The notes beneath the pieces were generated by a model. It had not been told where the DNA came from. It saw only the letters and a program-made list of their open reading frames with translations, and searched no databases. 45,911 nt of DNA from an uncultured Bacilli bacterium (GTDB lineage Bacteria > Bacillota_I > Bacilli_A > RF39 > UBA660), in NCBI GenBank assembly GCA_947588895.1, contig CANQBF010000004.1:1-45911 (forward strand), in the 5' to 3' direction. The position numbers were made by a program, and so were the translations under genes. Positions 1 through 7,962 of the stretch are shown here, piece after piece; positions within the stretch are counted from its first letter, which is position 1; every line of letters begins with the position of its first letter.

Positions 1-69
1 TTGCATTTATTTTCTTACTTTGCGAAAAAAATTTTTTGTTTTATCTTTTTCTCTATATTTTCACTTAAA

Positions 70-97
70 AAGGAGTGTTTTTTATTTTTCACTCCTT
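70..97 (-). terminator. hairpin, possible second terminator of the polysaccharide operon
   Basis: The arms AAGGAGTG (70-77) and CACTCCTT (90-97) form an 8-bp stem with a 12-nt loop. On the minus strand the stem is followed by five T residues. It lies about 145 bases beyond the SDR stop, downstream of a better terminator, so it may be a backup, or it may belong to a gene left of the window. Confidence 0.35.
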
Positions 98-201
98 AAA
101 GCTGGTTGCAAATTATTAATTTATTAATATATTGTTTATAATATTTCAAAAATTAATTTTTGACAAATCTCAAAATGTCATACCTTTTTACTCCTACTTT
201 T

Positions 202-225
202 AAAAAATAACCTTTTTGGTTATTT
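202..225 (-). terminator. intrinsic terminator of the polysaccharide operon
   Basis: AAATAACC (205-212) pairs with GGTTATTT (218-225) around a 5-nt loop. Read on the minus strand, the stem runs into seven T residues. It sits 16 bases after the SDR stop codon and ends the leftward operon. Apart from the two hairpins, nothing gene-like is visible in 1-240. Confidence 0.7.
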
Positions 226-240
226 AATAAGTATCAAACA

Positions 241-1119
241 TTAATTATATAAAATATCATCTATAGTAATTACAGCGGCACCGCCTGTCATATACATGAT
301 GTCACCAATTACCATATTTCCCATATCACTTACTAAAAATAATGCTCCATTTGCTACTTCCTCTGGAGTAATGTATCGCTTAACTGGAGATGAATCTAAA
401 TATAAATTATCGTCTGATTCAATTTGCATTGAAGTAGCGGTAGGCCCAGGAGCAATGCCATTTACAATAATATCATAGTCTATAAATTTTTTAGCCATAC
501 CTATTGTCAAGCCTTTAGCACCCCATTTTGACAATACATACGGAGCAACAGCTGGCCTTTTTGATGATGAAGACAATACATTCAAAATATTAGCTTTCGT
601 TGAATGTTTCTTTTGTTTTTTCCACATATTAAAAAAACATTGCGATAAAAAATACATTCCTTCCAAATTAGTCCCCATGCACCGTTCATAATCTTCTACT
701 TTTGTGTTTCCAATATTTTCACCCAAAGCTATTCCTGCATTATTTACTAATATATCAATTGTTAAGCCATCTACATTATTCATAATATAATCATAATCAC
801 TTTCAATATTATGTATATCTGATATATCCATTTTAAATCCATACACTTTACAGTTATTAGTTTTACACTTTTTTAACAATTCAACTGCTTTATTTATTTT
901 ATCAATATTACGGCCTGTAATAATTATATTGGCACCATTTAGTAAAAAAGTTTTAGCTATGGCATACCCTATTCCGCTTGTGCCACCAGTAATTAATGCA
1001 GTACGTCCAACCAATAATTCATTAACATAAATATAATTATTAATATATTTCACACACATAAAAGGTTTTTTACATACATAAATAATTTTCTTTAGCATTT
1101 TTTTTATTTTATTTTTCAT
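241..1119 (-). CDS. short-chain dehydrogenase/reductase (SDR)
   Basis: This is a classical NAD(P)-dependent oxidoreductase that reduces a keto group or oxidises an alcohol on a small molecule; the substrate is unknown. The Rossmann nucleotide loop TGGTSGIG is at residues 44-51, NNAG at 126-129, the catalytic serine cluster at 183-186 and YxxxK at 194-198. An arginine after the second beta strand (TGR, 68-70) favours NADPH. The protein has 292 residues, about 40 more than usual, because of a lysine-rich, amphipathic N-terminal extension that could touch membrane or partner. It follows the ThDP enzyme by 31 bases and is the last gene of the operon. The obvious suggestion is that it reduces what the ThDP enzyme makes. 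Family assignment is certain, the role is inferred. Confidence 0.85.
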   Translation of the reverse strand: MKNKIKKMLKKIIYVCKKPFMCVKYINNYIYVNELLVGRTALITGGTSGIGYAIAKTFLLNGANIIITGRNIDKINKAVELLKKCKTNNCKVYGFKMDISDIHNIESDYDYIMNNVDGLTIDILVNNAGIALGENIGNTKVEDYERCMGTNLEGMYFLSQCFFNMWKKQKKHSTKANILNVLSSSSKRPAVAPYVLSKWGAKGLTIGMAKKFIDYDIIVNGIAPGPTATSMQIESDDNLYLDSSPVKRYITPEEVANGALFLVSDMGNMVIGDIMYMTGGAAVITIDDILYN

Positions 1120-1150
1120 ATATATATTATTTCCTCCATTTTCAATTCAA

Positions 1151-2911
1151 TTATTTATTTAACATTTTCTTAACAAAAGTCGTTCCCTTTTTACCAAGCA
1201 TCTTTTTTGCAACTTGTTTCATTTTCATTGTTGAAGATCCTTTTAAATGATATATGAATTCCAATGCTTCTCTTTCATCTTCGCTATTAGTAAAGACTTC
1301 AAATAGCACCGGTTTCTCTTCTATTTTTGATGAAGCAAAAATATCTAAATTCTCTAAAAATTCTTTTTTATTGGAAGCTGACAAGTAATTAAATCCCAAA
1401 TCTTCGGCATAGTGCTTTACTAATTGCTTAGATTTTTGTCCAAAATGTCCATCAGCAGATATATAAGAAACTGCTTTTGCTTCTATACCAGCTTGATATG
1501 TAAAATTATCTTTATTCGTAAACTCCGTACCTCGGCCATTATTGATAAGTAAAATTCTTAAATTATTACCTATGTGTCGATTGCCAAGTGAATTCATATC
1601 GTAAAAAAATGATAAATCTCCTATTACTCCAAAATATAACTTTTCACGATTTGCTAATGATGCTCCTATTAATGATGACATGTTTCCATCTATACCAAAA
1701 CCACCAACATTAGAATAACAAGGTACATTTTTAGGAGATTCAAAAAAGCTCCAATTTCTTAAAGTATTATAAATTCCTAAATGTAAAACAGAAAATTGAG
1801 GAATTTTAGGACGTAGAGATAATGCAATCCAAGCATTTGAAAATGGAAGTTCTTCTTTTTTCTCTTCTACTATTTTTAAAATATTATCATACTCTTGTCT
1901 CCATTCATTATAAAATGCAGTAGATGACTCACATTCTGTTTCTTGTTGTAGATATCGTTTAAAAAATGTTCCTTCATCCATTTCAAATACATAATGAAGT
2001 TTTTTAAATGGATCTCTTAAATCACCATCTAAACTAACTCGCCAAACTTCCTTTGGATTAAATTGTAAATAAGAGCCAGACATATCCCCAATATGAATCA
2101 ATGTACTAATATTTTTACATGGAGCATCATACATTTTTTGACAATCAACAAGTTTATCCATAATTCCATATTTTCCACGATAATTACTTGTTTGATCGCA
2201 TAACACAACAGCATCATACTTTTCACAAAATAAATCCACCATTTCAGTTAATTCAGCACTCCAAGTCAAATGAGACGCCACAAAAATACCTACTCTACCT
2301 GGTAAGAGCTTTGGAAAATTATCATTATATGTAAATCTTTCAATTTTTTTAACAGAAGGCAACTTTTTAATAGAAAAATCATTTGTATATTCTGTACATA
2401 AATTAATATGAACAGGTCCACCTCCATGATGATTAAGCTCTAAAATAGCTTTGTTTACTTTTACCTCGCAAGCCCACCATTCTTTATTTGTATGAACCAT
2501 AGGTAAATAAACACTAAGACGAACGGAATCTTTCGGTTGTACACTTCTATTAATAATTTGTTGAAGACCATGTCCTACTTCATCCAAAGATTTAGTAGAA
2601 GTAATTGCTAAGATAGGAAGCTTACGATAATAAGCTTCTGTTAATCCAGAGAAATAATTACGAGATGCTGTCGCTTGAGTACAACTAAGTGCTACAGTCT
2701 CACCAGTCTCAGCTGCTAATCCACAAGCTATATAAGCAGCAGAACGTTCATCCACAGATGAATAAATTTCAAAAAATGGATCATTACATATACTTTGTAC
2801 AAAACATACATTTGTTGTCCCAGGACTTACAACCACTTTTTTTATACTATGTGCTTTCATTAAAGCAACAAGAATTTGAACATTTTTTTCAGCAGAATAA
2901 TAATTTGCCAT
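1151..2911 (-). CDS. ThDP-dependent enzyme, MenD-like family
   Basis: A 586-residue thiamine diphosphate enzyme with the three-domain plan of decarboxylases and carboligases. The N-terminal Pyr domain starts SPGTT (29-33) and has the cofactor-activating glutamate in DERSAAY (E55), exactly as in MenD. The C-terminal PP domain has GIDG (406-409) and the ThDP/Mg motif GDLS (431-434) ending in NN (457-458); the GDLS form rather than GDG is typical of MenD. No other menaquinone gene is nearby. The context (pyruvyl transferase, flippase, glycosyltransferase, SDR) suggests synthesis of an unusual sugar or acyl precursor for a surface polymer. The C-terminus is a lysine-rich tail. The region is visibly less AT-rich than the rest of the window, which hints at transfer. 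Start ATG has an AAAGGG-type RBS. Confidence 0.8.
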   Translation of the reverse strand: MANYYSAEKNVQILVALMKAHSIKKVVVSPGTTNVCFVQSICNDPFFEIYSSVDERSAAYIACGLAAETGETVALSCTQATASRNYFSGLTEAYYRKLPILAITSTKSLDEVGHGLQQIINRSVQPKDSVRLSVYLPMVHTNKEWWACEVKVNKAILELNHHGGGPVHINLCTEYTNDFSIKKLPSVKKIERFTYNDNFPKLLPGRVGIFVASHLTWSAELTEMVDLFCEKYDAVVLCDQTSNYRGKYGIMDKLVDCQKMYDAPCKNISTLIHIGDMSGSYLQFNPKEVWRVSLDGDLRDPFKKLHYVFEMDEGTFFKRYLQQETECESSTAFYNEWRQEYDNILKIVEEKKEELPFSNAWIALSLRPKIPQFSVLHLGIYNTLRNWSFFESPKNVPCYSNVGGFGIDGNMSSLIGASLANREKLYFGVIGDLSFFYDMNSLGNRHIGNNLRILLINNGRGTEFTNKDNFTYQAGIEAKAVSYISADGHFGQKSKQLVKHYAEDLGFNYLSASNKKEFLENLDIFASSKIEEKPVLFEVFTNSEDEREALEFIYHLKGSSTMKMKQVAKKMLGKKGTTFVKKMLNK

Positions 2912-2938
2912 AATATTTTTTCCCTTTCTTTCAACTAA

Positions 2939-2980
2939 TTCACTGAAATTATTATATCATCAGTGAACTTAATATGTAAA
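2939..2980 (-). promoter_or_regulatory. promoter of the ThDP-SDR pair inside an inverted repeat
   Basis: On the minus strand TTTACA (2980-2975) lies 18 bases before TATAAT (2956-2951), which is preceded by an extended TG. The arms TTCACTGA (2939-2946) and TCAGTGAA (2960-2967) flank the -10 box with 13 bases between them. This looks like a repressor operator, or less likely an RNA hairpin between the pyruvyl transferase and ThDP genes. Confidence 0.5.
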
Positions 2981-2986
2981 ATATTT

Positions 2987-4117
2987 TTAATTATCATTTT
3001 GATCATTTATTGCATTTTCTAAATATTTTTTTGAATTTTTTATTATTACATTTAACTTAATATATACATCTTTGTAATTTATCTCTTTAATATCATTAAT
3101 TTCCTTTGTGTTATACTTTAATAGAATATCTTTTTTTCCAATAATATTTAAAATATTATAAATTCTAGAATTTTGAGAAATAATGTTATTAGGATGATGT
3201 CTTTCAAAGATAGTAAATTGTTTTTTATAAATAATAGAAAAAACTGTCCCATGAAATGAATCAGTAACAACATACTCAGCATTATGTATAAGTGCCAAAA
3301 AATTTCCTACATTACAAGAACGAACTACATTTTTTGAAGCTATATAAGAAAATGGATCATGTGGAATTACCACTAGTTTTAATTTCTTTTTTTTAGCAAA
3401 TTGTCGTACTGCTTTCCAATGATGACGATTATCACTTAAAAAATAACATAAAACATACTTATCTTTAGTTAAGCAACTTCGATCTTCGTATTTTGTCCAT
3501 TCATCTTCTGTTAATAATAAAGTTGGATCTACAACTATATCAGTTTTAATTGATAATAATTCGTCAACTATTTCACATCCTCGTTGTTCTCTCATAGCAA
3601 GTTTTGAGAATCTTTTTAATGCGTTCGTAATACTCTCTTTTTTTTCTTCAGGAATAGTGTTAACCCCAAAACTAGGTGCATACGCAATCAACTTTGTATG
3701 AATATCTTTAAAGTTACCATAGTAAAAATTATGATACCAATTAGGATTCCAAATTTGATCGCTTCCAAATATCAAACAATCATAGTCATTACATATATCT
3801 ATATATTCTTGTTCATTATTTATTTTTTTTGTCATATTACAATTTTTATTAATAATAGTTTCTAAATCAGTAGATTTTTTTTCAAATTGTTTTTTATAAA
3901 TAATTCTTTCATATTTATAAATAATTCTTCCTAAAAAGGTAAAAATTTTTTGTAAAAAATTTTTTTTTATTATTGGCATATTTGCTTGATCATTTAGTTC
4001 AAAATTAATTAAATCCACATTATAATTTAATTTTCTTAAATATTGTTGTAAAGCGATCGCTTGTAATTTAGTTCCATAATTTTCGTATTTAAACCATGTT
4101 ATAATTCCTATTTTCAT
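2987..4117 (-). CDS. polysaccharide pyruvyl transferase family protein
   Basis: The protein (376 residues) matches the polysaccharide pyruvyl transferase family (PF04230), which places ketal-linked pyruvate on sugars of surface polymers using phosphoenolpyruvate. Visible family marks are the N-terminal GIITW..NYGTKLQA segment (residues 4-20), GSDQIWNPN at 118-126, YAPSFG at 146-151 and the donor-site DSFHG at 286-290. No signal peptide is seen, so it acts in the cytoplasm. It follows the flippase by only 3 bases and has a GGAG RBS. It is probably the pyruvylation step on the repeat unit before export. Acceptor sugar cannot be read from sequence. Confidence 0.85.
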   Translation of the reverse strand: MKIGIITWFKYENYGTKLQAIALQQYLRKLNYNVDLINFELNDQANMPIIKKNFLQKIFTFLGRIIYKYERIIYKKQFEKKSTDLETIINKNCNMTKKINNEQEYIDICNDYDCLIFGSDQIWNPNWYHNFYYGNFKDIHTKLIAYAPSFGVNTIPEEKKESITNALKRFSKLAMREQRGCEIVDELLSIKTDIVVDPTLLLTEDEWTKYEDRSCLTKDKYVLCYFLSDNRHHWKAVRQFAKKKKLKLVVIPHDPFSYIASKNVVRSCNVGNFLALIHNAEYVVTDSFHGTVFSIIYKKQFTIFERHHPNNIISQNSRIYNILNIIGKKDILLKYNTKEINDIKEINYKDVYIKLNVIIKNSKKYLENAINDQNDN

Positions 4118-4120
4118 TTT

Positions 4121-5545
4121 TTATCTCCTCACTAATCTCAATTTGACACTGGAAATTAAACCTTTAATAATATCTTTATATGATATTAAAATAATTCCAA
4201 GCATTAGTATTTCTAAAACATATAAAATATAAAAATTATTAACAATCAATAAAATAACAGACTGAATTAATAATATGAAATAGACAAATAGGTCCTTCTT
4301 AAAAGAAAACTTTATTTTAACAAGTTTTTTGGTATATTGAACCCGAAACAACCATACTAAAAAATATGAAATTGCTGTAGATATCGCAGCACCAAGTACA
4401 CCAATCCACTTAATCAATATAAAATTTAAAATAATATTTATAGTGGCCCCACCTATTGTTGTTTTACTAATAATCTTCGAATCTTTTATTGCTACAAATA
4501 GACTTCCTAGTACACCAGATAAGGATCCAAATACAATAGAAATCATTAAAAATGGCATATATTTCCAAGCATTATAAAATTCATTTAAATATAAGAATTT
4601 CGCTAGCGCTTTTGATAAAATAATTAAAAGAGAACAACATAATACCATTAATAAGTTATAAGTAGAATAAACATTTTTTATAAAATTATCTTCATCTTCT
4701 GCACTAAAAGATTTTACAGCTGTAATAGTCCATGCTTGATTAAAAATATTTTGCAAAATAGACAAAATAGATGGAATTTTATAAGCCATAGAATATATTC
4801 CATTAGCTGCACTTCCACACATAAAAATTACCATATATCTATCTGAAGCATTGTTAATCCACCATCCAATGGAATTAAAAACTAAAGGTCTACTATAGTC
4901 AAGAACTTCCTTTTGTAATGTTAAATTATACTTTCCTTTTTTAAGATATTTGTGAAATTTAATGCTTATAAATAGATACACTACAGTAATTAAAGAAGAA
5001 ATAATAGCGGCTAAAAAATATCCATCTATTCCTAAATGAAATACTAGTAAGAAAAGAATATTTAAGGTAAGAAGTACTACTGAATTGATAACTCCCGATA
5101 TAGCAATATAAGAAATTTTATCAAACCCCCGCGTTATATTTTGAGCAAATTGTAAAAACGCGGATGTAATGTATAGAATAACAAAATAGATGAAATATCG
5201 ATTTAGCAATGGGATAATATTAAATATATAATTTATTGTAGCTAATATAAATAAGAATACAACAGATAGTAATAAATATTTGACACTAATTTTACAAATA
5301 TCATCTTTTTTATTCTTCTTGTCTAACAAAAACCGTAATGCTCCTTCATATACATTTAAAGTTAATAAAGGAACTAATAAAGAAATAGTAACATTTATAA
5401 AATCAAAATTTCCATATTCTTCAGTTGTTAATACCGCAGTATATAAAGGTATCAAAAAAAAACTTAAGAATTTACTTCCAAAATTACTTAAAGTTAATAA
5501 TCCAACATTTTGTAACAATTCTTTATATTTTTTCAAACTTCTCAC
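4121..5545 (-). CDS. polysaccharide flippase, Wzx/MATE-like (MOP superfamily)
   Basis: A 474-residue integral membrane protein with about a dozen or more hydrophobic helices and the start LLTLSNFGSKFLSFFLIPLYT, typical of Wzx-type O-unit flippases. It would move undecaprenyl-linked repeat units across the membrane. The GTG at 5545 overlaps the stop of the glycosyltransferase in a GTGA junction. However, the AAGGTGAG motif lies right at that GTG, whereas the TTG at 5536 (codon 4) is 6 bases after AAGGTG, so translation may really begin at 5536. The gene is tightly coupled to its neighbours, so the three form one unit. Confidence 0.88.
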   Translation of the reverse strand: MRSLKKYKELLQNVGLLTLSNFGSKFLSFFLIPLYTAVLTTEEYGNFDFINVTISLLVPLLTLNVYEGALRFLLDKKNKKDDICKISVKYLLLSVVFLFILATINYIFNIIPLLNRYFIYFVILYITSAFLQFAQNITRGFDKISYIAISGVINSVVLLTLNILFLLVFHLGIDGYFLAAIISSLITVVYLFISIKFHKYLKKGKYNLTLQKEVLDYSRPLVFNSIGWWINNASDRYMVIFMCGSAANGIYSMAYKIPSILSILQNIFNQAWTITAVKSFSAEDEDNFIKNVYSTYNLLMVLCCSLLIILSKALAKFLYLNEFYNAWKYMPFLMISIVFGSLSGVLGSLFVAIKDSKIISKTTIGGATINIILNFILIKWIGVLGAAISTAISYFLVWLFRVQYTKKLVKIKFSFKKDLFVYFILLIQSVILLIVNNFYILYVLEILMLGIILISYKDIIKGLISSVKLRLVRR

Positions 5546-6345
5546 CTTTTCATAATTTTATTTTTATAATACTTGCAAGTATAAATGAACCCTTTATTCT
5601 TTATTCTATCAAAAAGAAACATCGGAAAGCAAATTATTTTTGTTATAAACTTTCCATTAGTATTTCCAAAATATTTACACATTTTTCTTTGAATAATCAT
5701 CTTTCTTTTTGCAATAGGAGAACCCCATGACATTTTATATTTATGAATACTATGTGTATTATCAGTTATAGTAACTTTACCATTATAATAATCCATTGGA
5801 CAAAAATAATCTATGGGATAAATTGTAATATCTAAAACTTGCTCAATATGTCCATCTAATTTGGCCCCATTTTCCTTTAATAATTGATTTGTAATGATAG
5901 GACAAGGAGTTAAATTTATTTCTCCATTATCATCATATATAGACATATGTTCATATATTTCTTTGTTCTTTTTTATTCCTTTATGTTTTTTTATAGCTCC
6001 AAATCCTAACCCAGTTGCCACAAAATTATCTACTTCCATACCCATAAAAGCTTTATTCTTTAGCAAGTCGTCAAAACTTTTAATAACTTCTACATCAGTA
6101 TCTAAGTAAATTCCTCCATAATTATAGATAATATCTAATCTAGCATAATCAGATACAAATGCATATTTCTTCTCAGCATAAGCTTCTCTCGTAAATTGAA
6201 TTTTATTTACATCAAAATTACTTTCATCCCATTGAATGATTTTAAAGTCCGGCATATATTTTTTCCATGTTTCAATATTTTTTTTATACTCATCTGGTAA
6301 AGGATTTCCACCAAACCAACAATAATGAATCACTTTAGGTATCAT
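5542..6345 (-). CDS. glycosyltransferase with DXD motif (GT32-like, capsular type)
   Basis: The 267-residue protein starts IPKVIHYCWFGG and carries SDYARLDIIYNYGGIYLD at 65-82 followed by the DTD metal/nucleotide-sugar motif at 82-84, the hallmark of the Gly_transf_sug (GT32) family. It transfers a sugar from a nucleotide donor to the growing surface glycan on the cytoplasmic side. It is the first gene of the leftward operon, with a GAGGTGG RBS five bases before the ATG. Its end overlaps the flippase start by 4 bases. Only one glycosyltransferase is visible here, so the remaining sugar-adding enzymes must be elsewhere. Confidence 0.85.
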   Translation of the reverse strand: MIPKVIHYCWFGGNPLPDEYKKNIETWKKYMPDFKIIQWDESNFDVNKIQFTREAYAEKKYAFVSDYARLDIIYNYGGIYLDTDVEVIKSFDDLLKNKAFMGMEVDNFVATGLGFGAIKKHKGIKKNKEIYEHMSIYDDNGEINLTPCPIITNQLLKENGAKLDGHIEQVLDITIYPIDYFCPMDYYNGKVTITDNTHSIHKYKMSWGSPIAKRKMIIQRKMCKYFGNTNGKFITKIICFPMFLFDRIKNKGFIYTCKYYKNKIMKR

Positions 6346-6367
6346 TGATCCACCTCACATGCTAATA

Positions 6368-6376
6368 ATTTTACCA
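6368..6376 (-). promoter_or_regulatory. candidate extended -10 promoter of the polysaccharide operon
   Basis: On the minus strand TGGTAAAAT forms an extended -10 box about 25 bases before the glycosyltransferase ATG. No good -35 box lies upstream. It is the only plausible start between the operon and the terminator at 6478-6509. Confidence 0.35.
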
Positions 6377-6477
6377 TATTTTTTACACAATTACTACTAG
6401 TTTAGATAAAAACTCATCAAAAATAATATGTAAGCCAAATCTTTCTTTTAAAGAAAAAATGGGCAAAATTAATTAAT

Positions 6478-6509
6478 AAAAAATGAATAGATATTAACTT
6501 ATCTACTCA
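6478..6509 (-). terminator. intrinsic terminator of the nifZ-thiI unit
   Basis: On the minus strand a 10-bp stem (6500-6509 with 6484-6493, one G-U pair, 6-nt loop) is followed by six T residues. It closes the nifZ-thiI-small ORF unit and separates it from the polysaccharide operon. Confidence 0.75.
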
Positions 6510-6568
6510 TCTTATTTTACAATATAATTAAATTATAAATCATTTGTTCATATCTTTTTATTATTTAT

Positions 6569-6724
6569 TCATTTTTTACGATTTACATGACTTTTACTTT
6601 TAGCACTATCTAAATCATTTTTAAATTCATCTTTTACAATATCACATCGATATTCATATGGATTAAAATAATTTAACATTCTTTCTTTATAAGATTTATT
6701 ATCATTTATTTTATTTTTTAACAC
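6569..6724 (-). CDS. small hypothetical protein downstream of thiI
   Basis: A 51-codon ORF starts with GTG at 6724, five bases after a clear GGTGAT ribosome binding site, and ends with TGA at 6569. The product is very polar, rich in lysine, asparagine and tyrosine (NYFNPYEYRCDI in the middle, SKSHVNRKK at the end), with no membrane helix or signal peptide. It begins 44 bases after the thiI stop and before the terminator at 6478-6509, so it is probably co-transcribed with thiI. I do not recognise a family. A short ORF in AT-rich DNA can arise by chance, but the RBS and placement support it. Confidence 0.45.
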   Translation of the reverse strand: MLKNKINDNKSYKERMLNYFNPYEYRCDIVKDEFKNDLDSAKSKSHVNRKK

Positions 6725-6768
6725 TTATATCACCATTATTATTGTGGTAATTTTTATTAAAAATATAC

Positions 6769-7953
6769 TTATAATAAATCTTGATATTCACTTACATATT
6801 CATTACTTAATGTAATTATTTTACGAGTTTTAACTGCTCTATATATCATATCTTCATAATCAATTAATTCTTCATATTCATGACATTTTTCTTTTAAAGG
6901 ATTAATTACAGGATGTTCTGGAACAAAAATAGTACAACAATCTTCATATGGTAAAATACTTATATCATAAGTACCAATTTTTTTAGCAACATCAATAATT
7001 TCTAATTTATCAAAACAACATACTGGTCTTATAATAGGAATTTTTACTACTTCATTAATTGCACTCATACTAGTTAAAGTTTGACTTGCAACTTGCCCAA
7101 TCGATTCCCCATTAACTAATACTTTAGCATTACTATTACTTGCCACAATCGCACTAATTCGATACATCATTCTTCTCATAATAGTAATTAAATAATCATT
7201 AGGTATATTTTTATATATTGCTTCTTGAATTTCTGTAAAGTTAATTATATGCAATTTAATATCATGATTATATAAAGCTAATTTTTGAGCTAATTCTTTA
7301 ACTTTATTTAAAGCATTTTCACTTGTATGAGGAGGACTTTCAAAATATATTGCTTCTAATTTAATTCCTCTTTTCATAGCAAGATAGCCCGCAACTGGGG
7401 AATCAATACCACCACTTAACATAAGTAATCCTTTGCCAAGTGATGAAACAGGATAACCACCAATACCTTTTATACTTTCAAAATAAATAAGAATTTCTTT
7501 TAATCTAATTTCAACATTTATTACTATATCTGGATTATTAACATCTACTTTAATATTATCTTTATTTTTTAAAATATGACTACCAAATATTTTTCTTAAT
7601 TCCATCCCATCAATGGGATAACTTTTATCACTTCTTTTAACTTCAACTTTAAAAGTTTTAAATTCTTTATCGTTAATAACCTCTAATAAATTATTTTTAA
7701 TATCATTAATATCTCTTTCTAAACTTTTATAAGCTAAAACTATTTCATGAATACCAAATATATTTTGTAGTTTATTTATTATTTCATCATAGTTATTATT
7801 GTTTGTTTCAATAAACATTCTTCCATAATCATAATAAATATTACTATCTTTTAAAACAAATTTTATATTATTATTTAATATTTTTAAAAAATAATTACGA
7901 TTATCTTTTTTCGTTGATAATTCTCCATATTTTAAAAATATTACTTTTTGCAT
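6769..7953 (-). CDS. thiI: tRNA 4-thiouridine synthase ThiI
   Basis: ThiI adenylates uridine 8 of tRNA and inserts sulfur to make 4-thiouridine; in some bacteria it also serves thiazole synthesis. The order is an N-terminal ferredoxin-like region, a THUMP RNA-binding domain (about 57-162) and a PP-loop ATPase domain with SGGIDS at 180-185. There is no C-terminal rhodanese domain, as in the Bacillus protein, so sulfur must be delivered by the adjacent cysteine desulfurase. I start at ATG 7953 because TAGGTG lies six bases upstream; a GTG at 7962, immediately after the nifZ stop, would add three residues. The gene is coupled to nifZ. Confidence 0.92.
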   Translation of the reverse strand: MQKVIFLKYGELSTKKDNRNYFLKILNNNIKFVLKDSNIYYDYGRMFIETNNNNYDEIINKLQNIFGIHEIVLAYKSLERDINDIKNNLLEVINDKEFKTFKVEVKRSDKSYPIDGMELRKIFGSHILKNKDNIKVDVNNPDIVINVEIRLKEILIYFESIKGIGGYPVSSLGKGLLMLSGGIDSPVAGYLAMKRGIKLEAIYFESPPHTSENALNKVKELAQKLALYNHDIKLHIINFTEIQEAIYKNIPNDYLITIMRRMMYRISAIVASNSNAKVLVNGESIGQVASQTLTSMSAINEVVKIPIIRPVCCFDKLEIIDVAKKIGTYDISILPYEDCCTIFVPEHPVINPLKEKCHEYEELIDYEDMIYRAVKTRKIITLSNEYVSEYQDLL

Positions 7954-7962
7954 ATAAAACAC

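Noticed and set aside
1151-2911. Menaquinone synthase MenD proper
   Set aside because: No men neighbour is present and the gene sits in a polysaccharide locus; family likeness alone does not justify the symbol.
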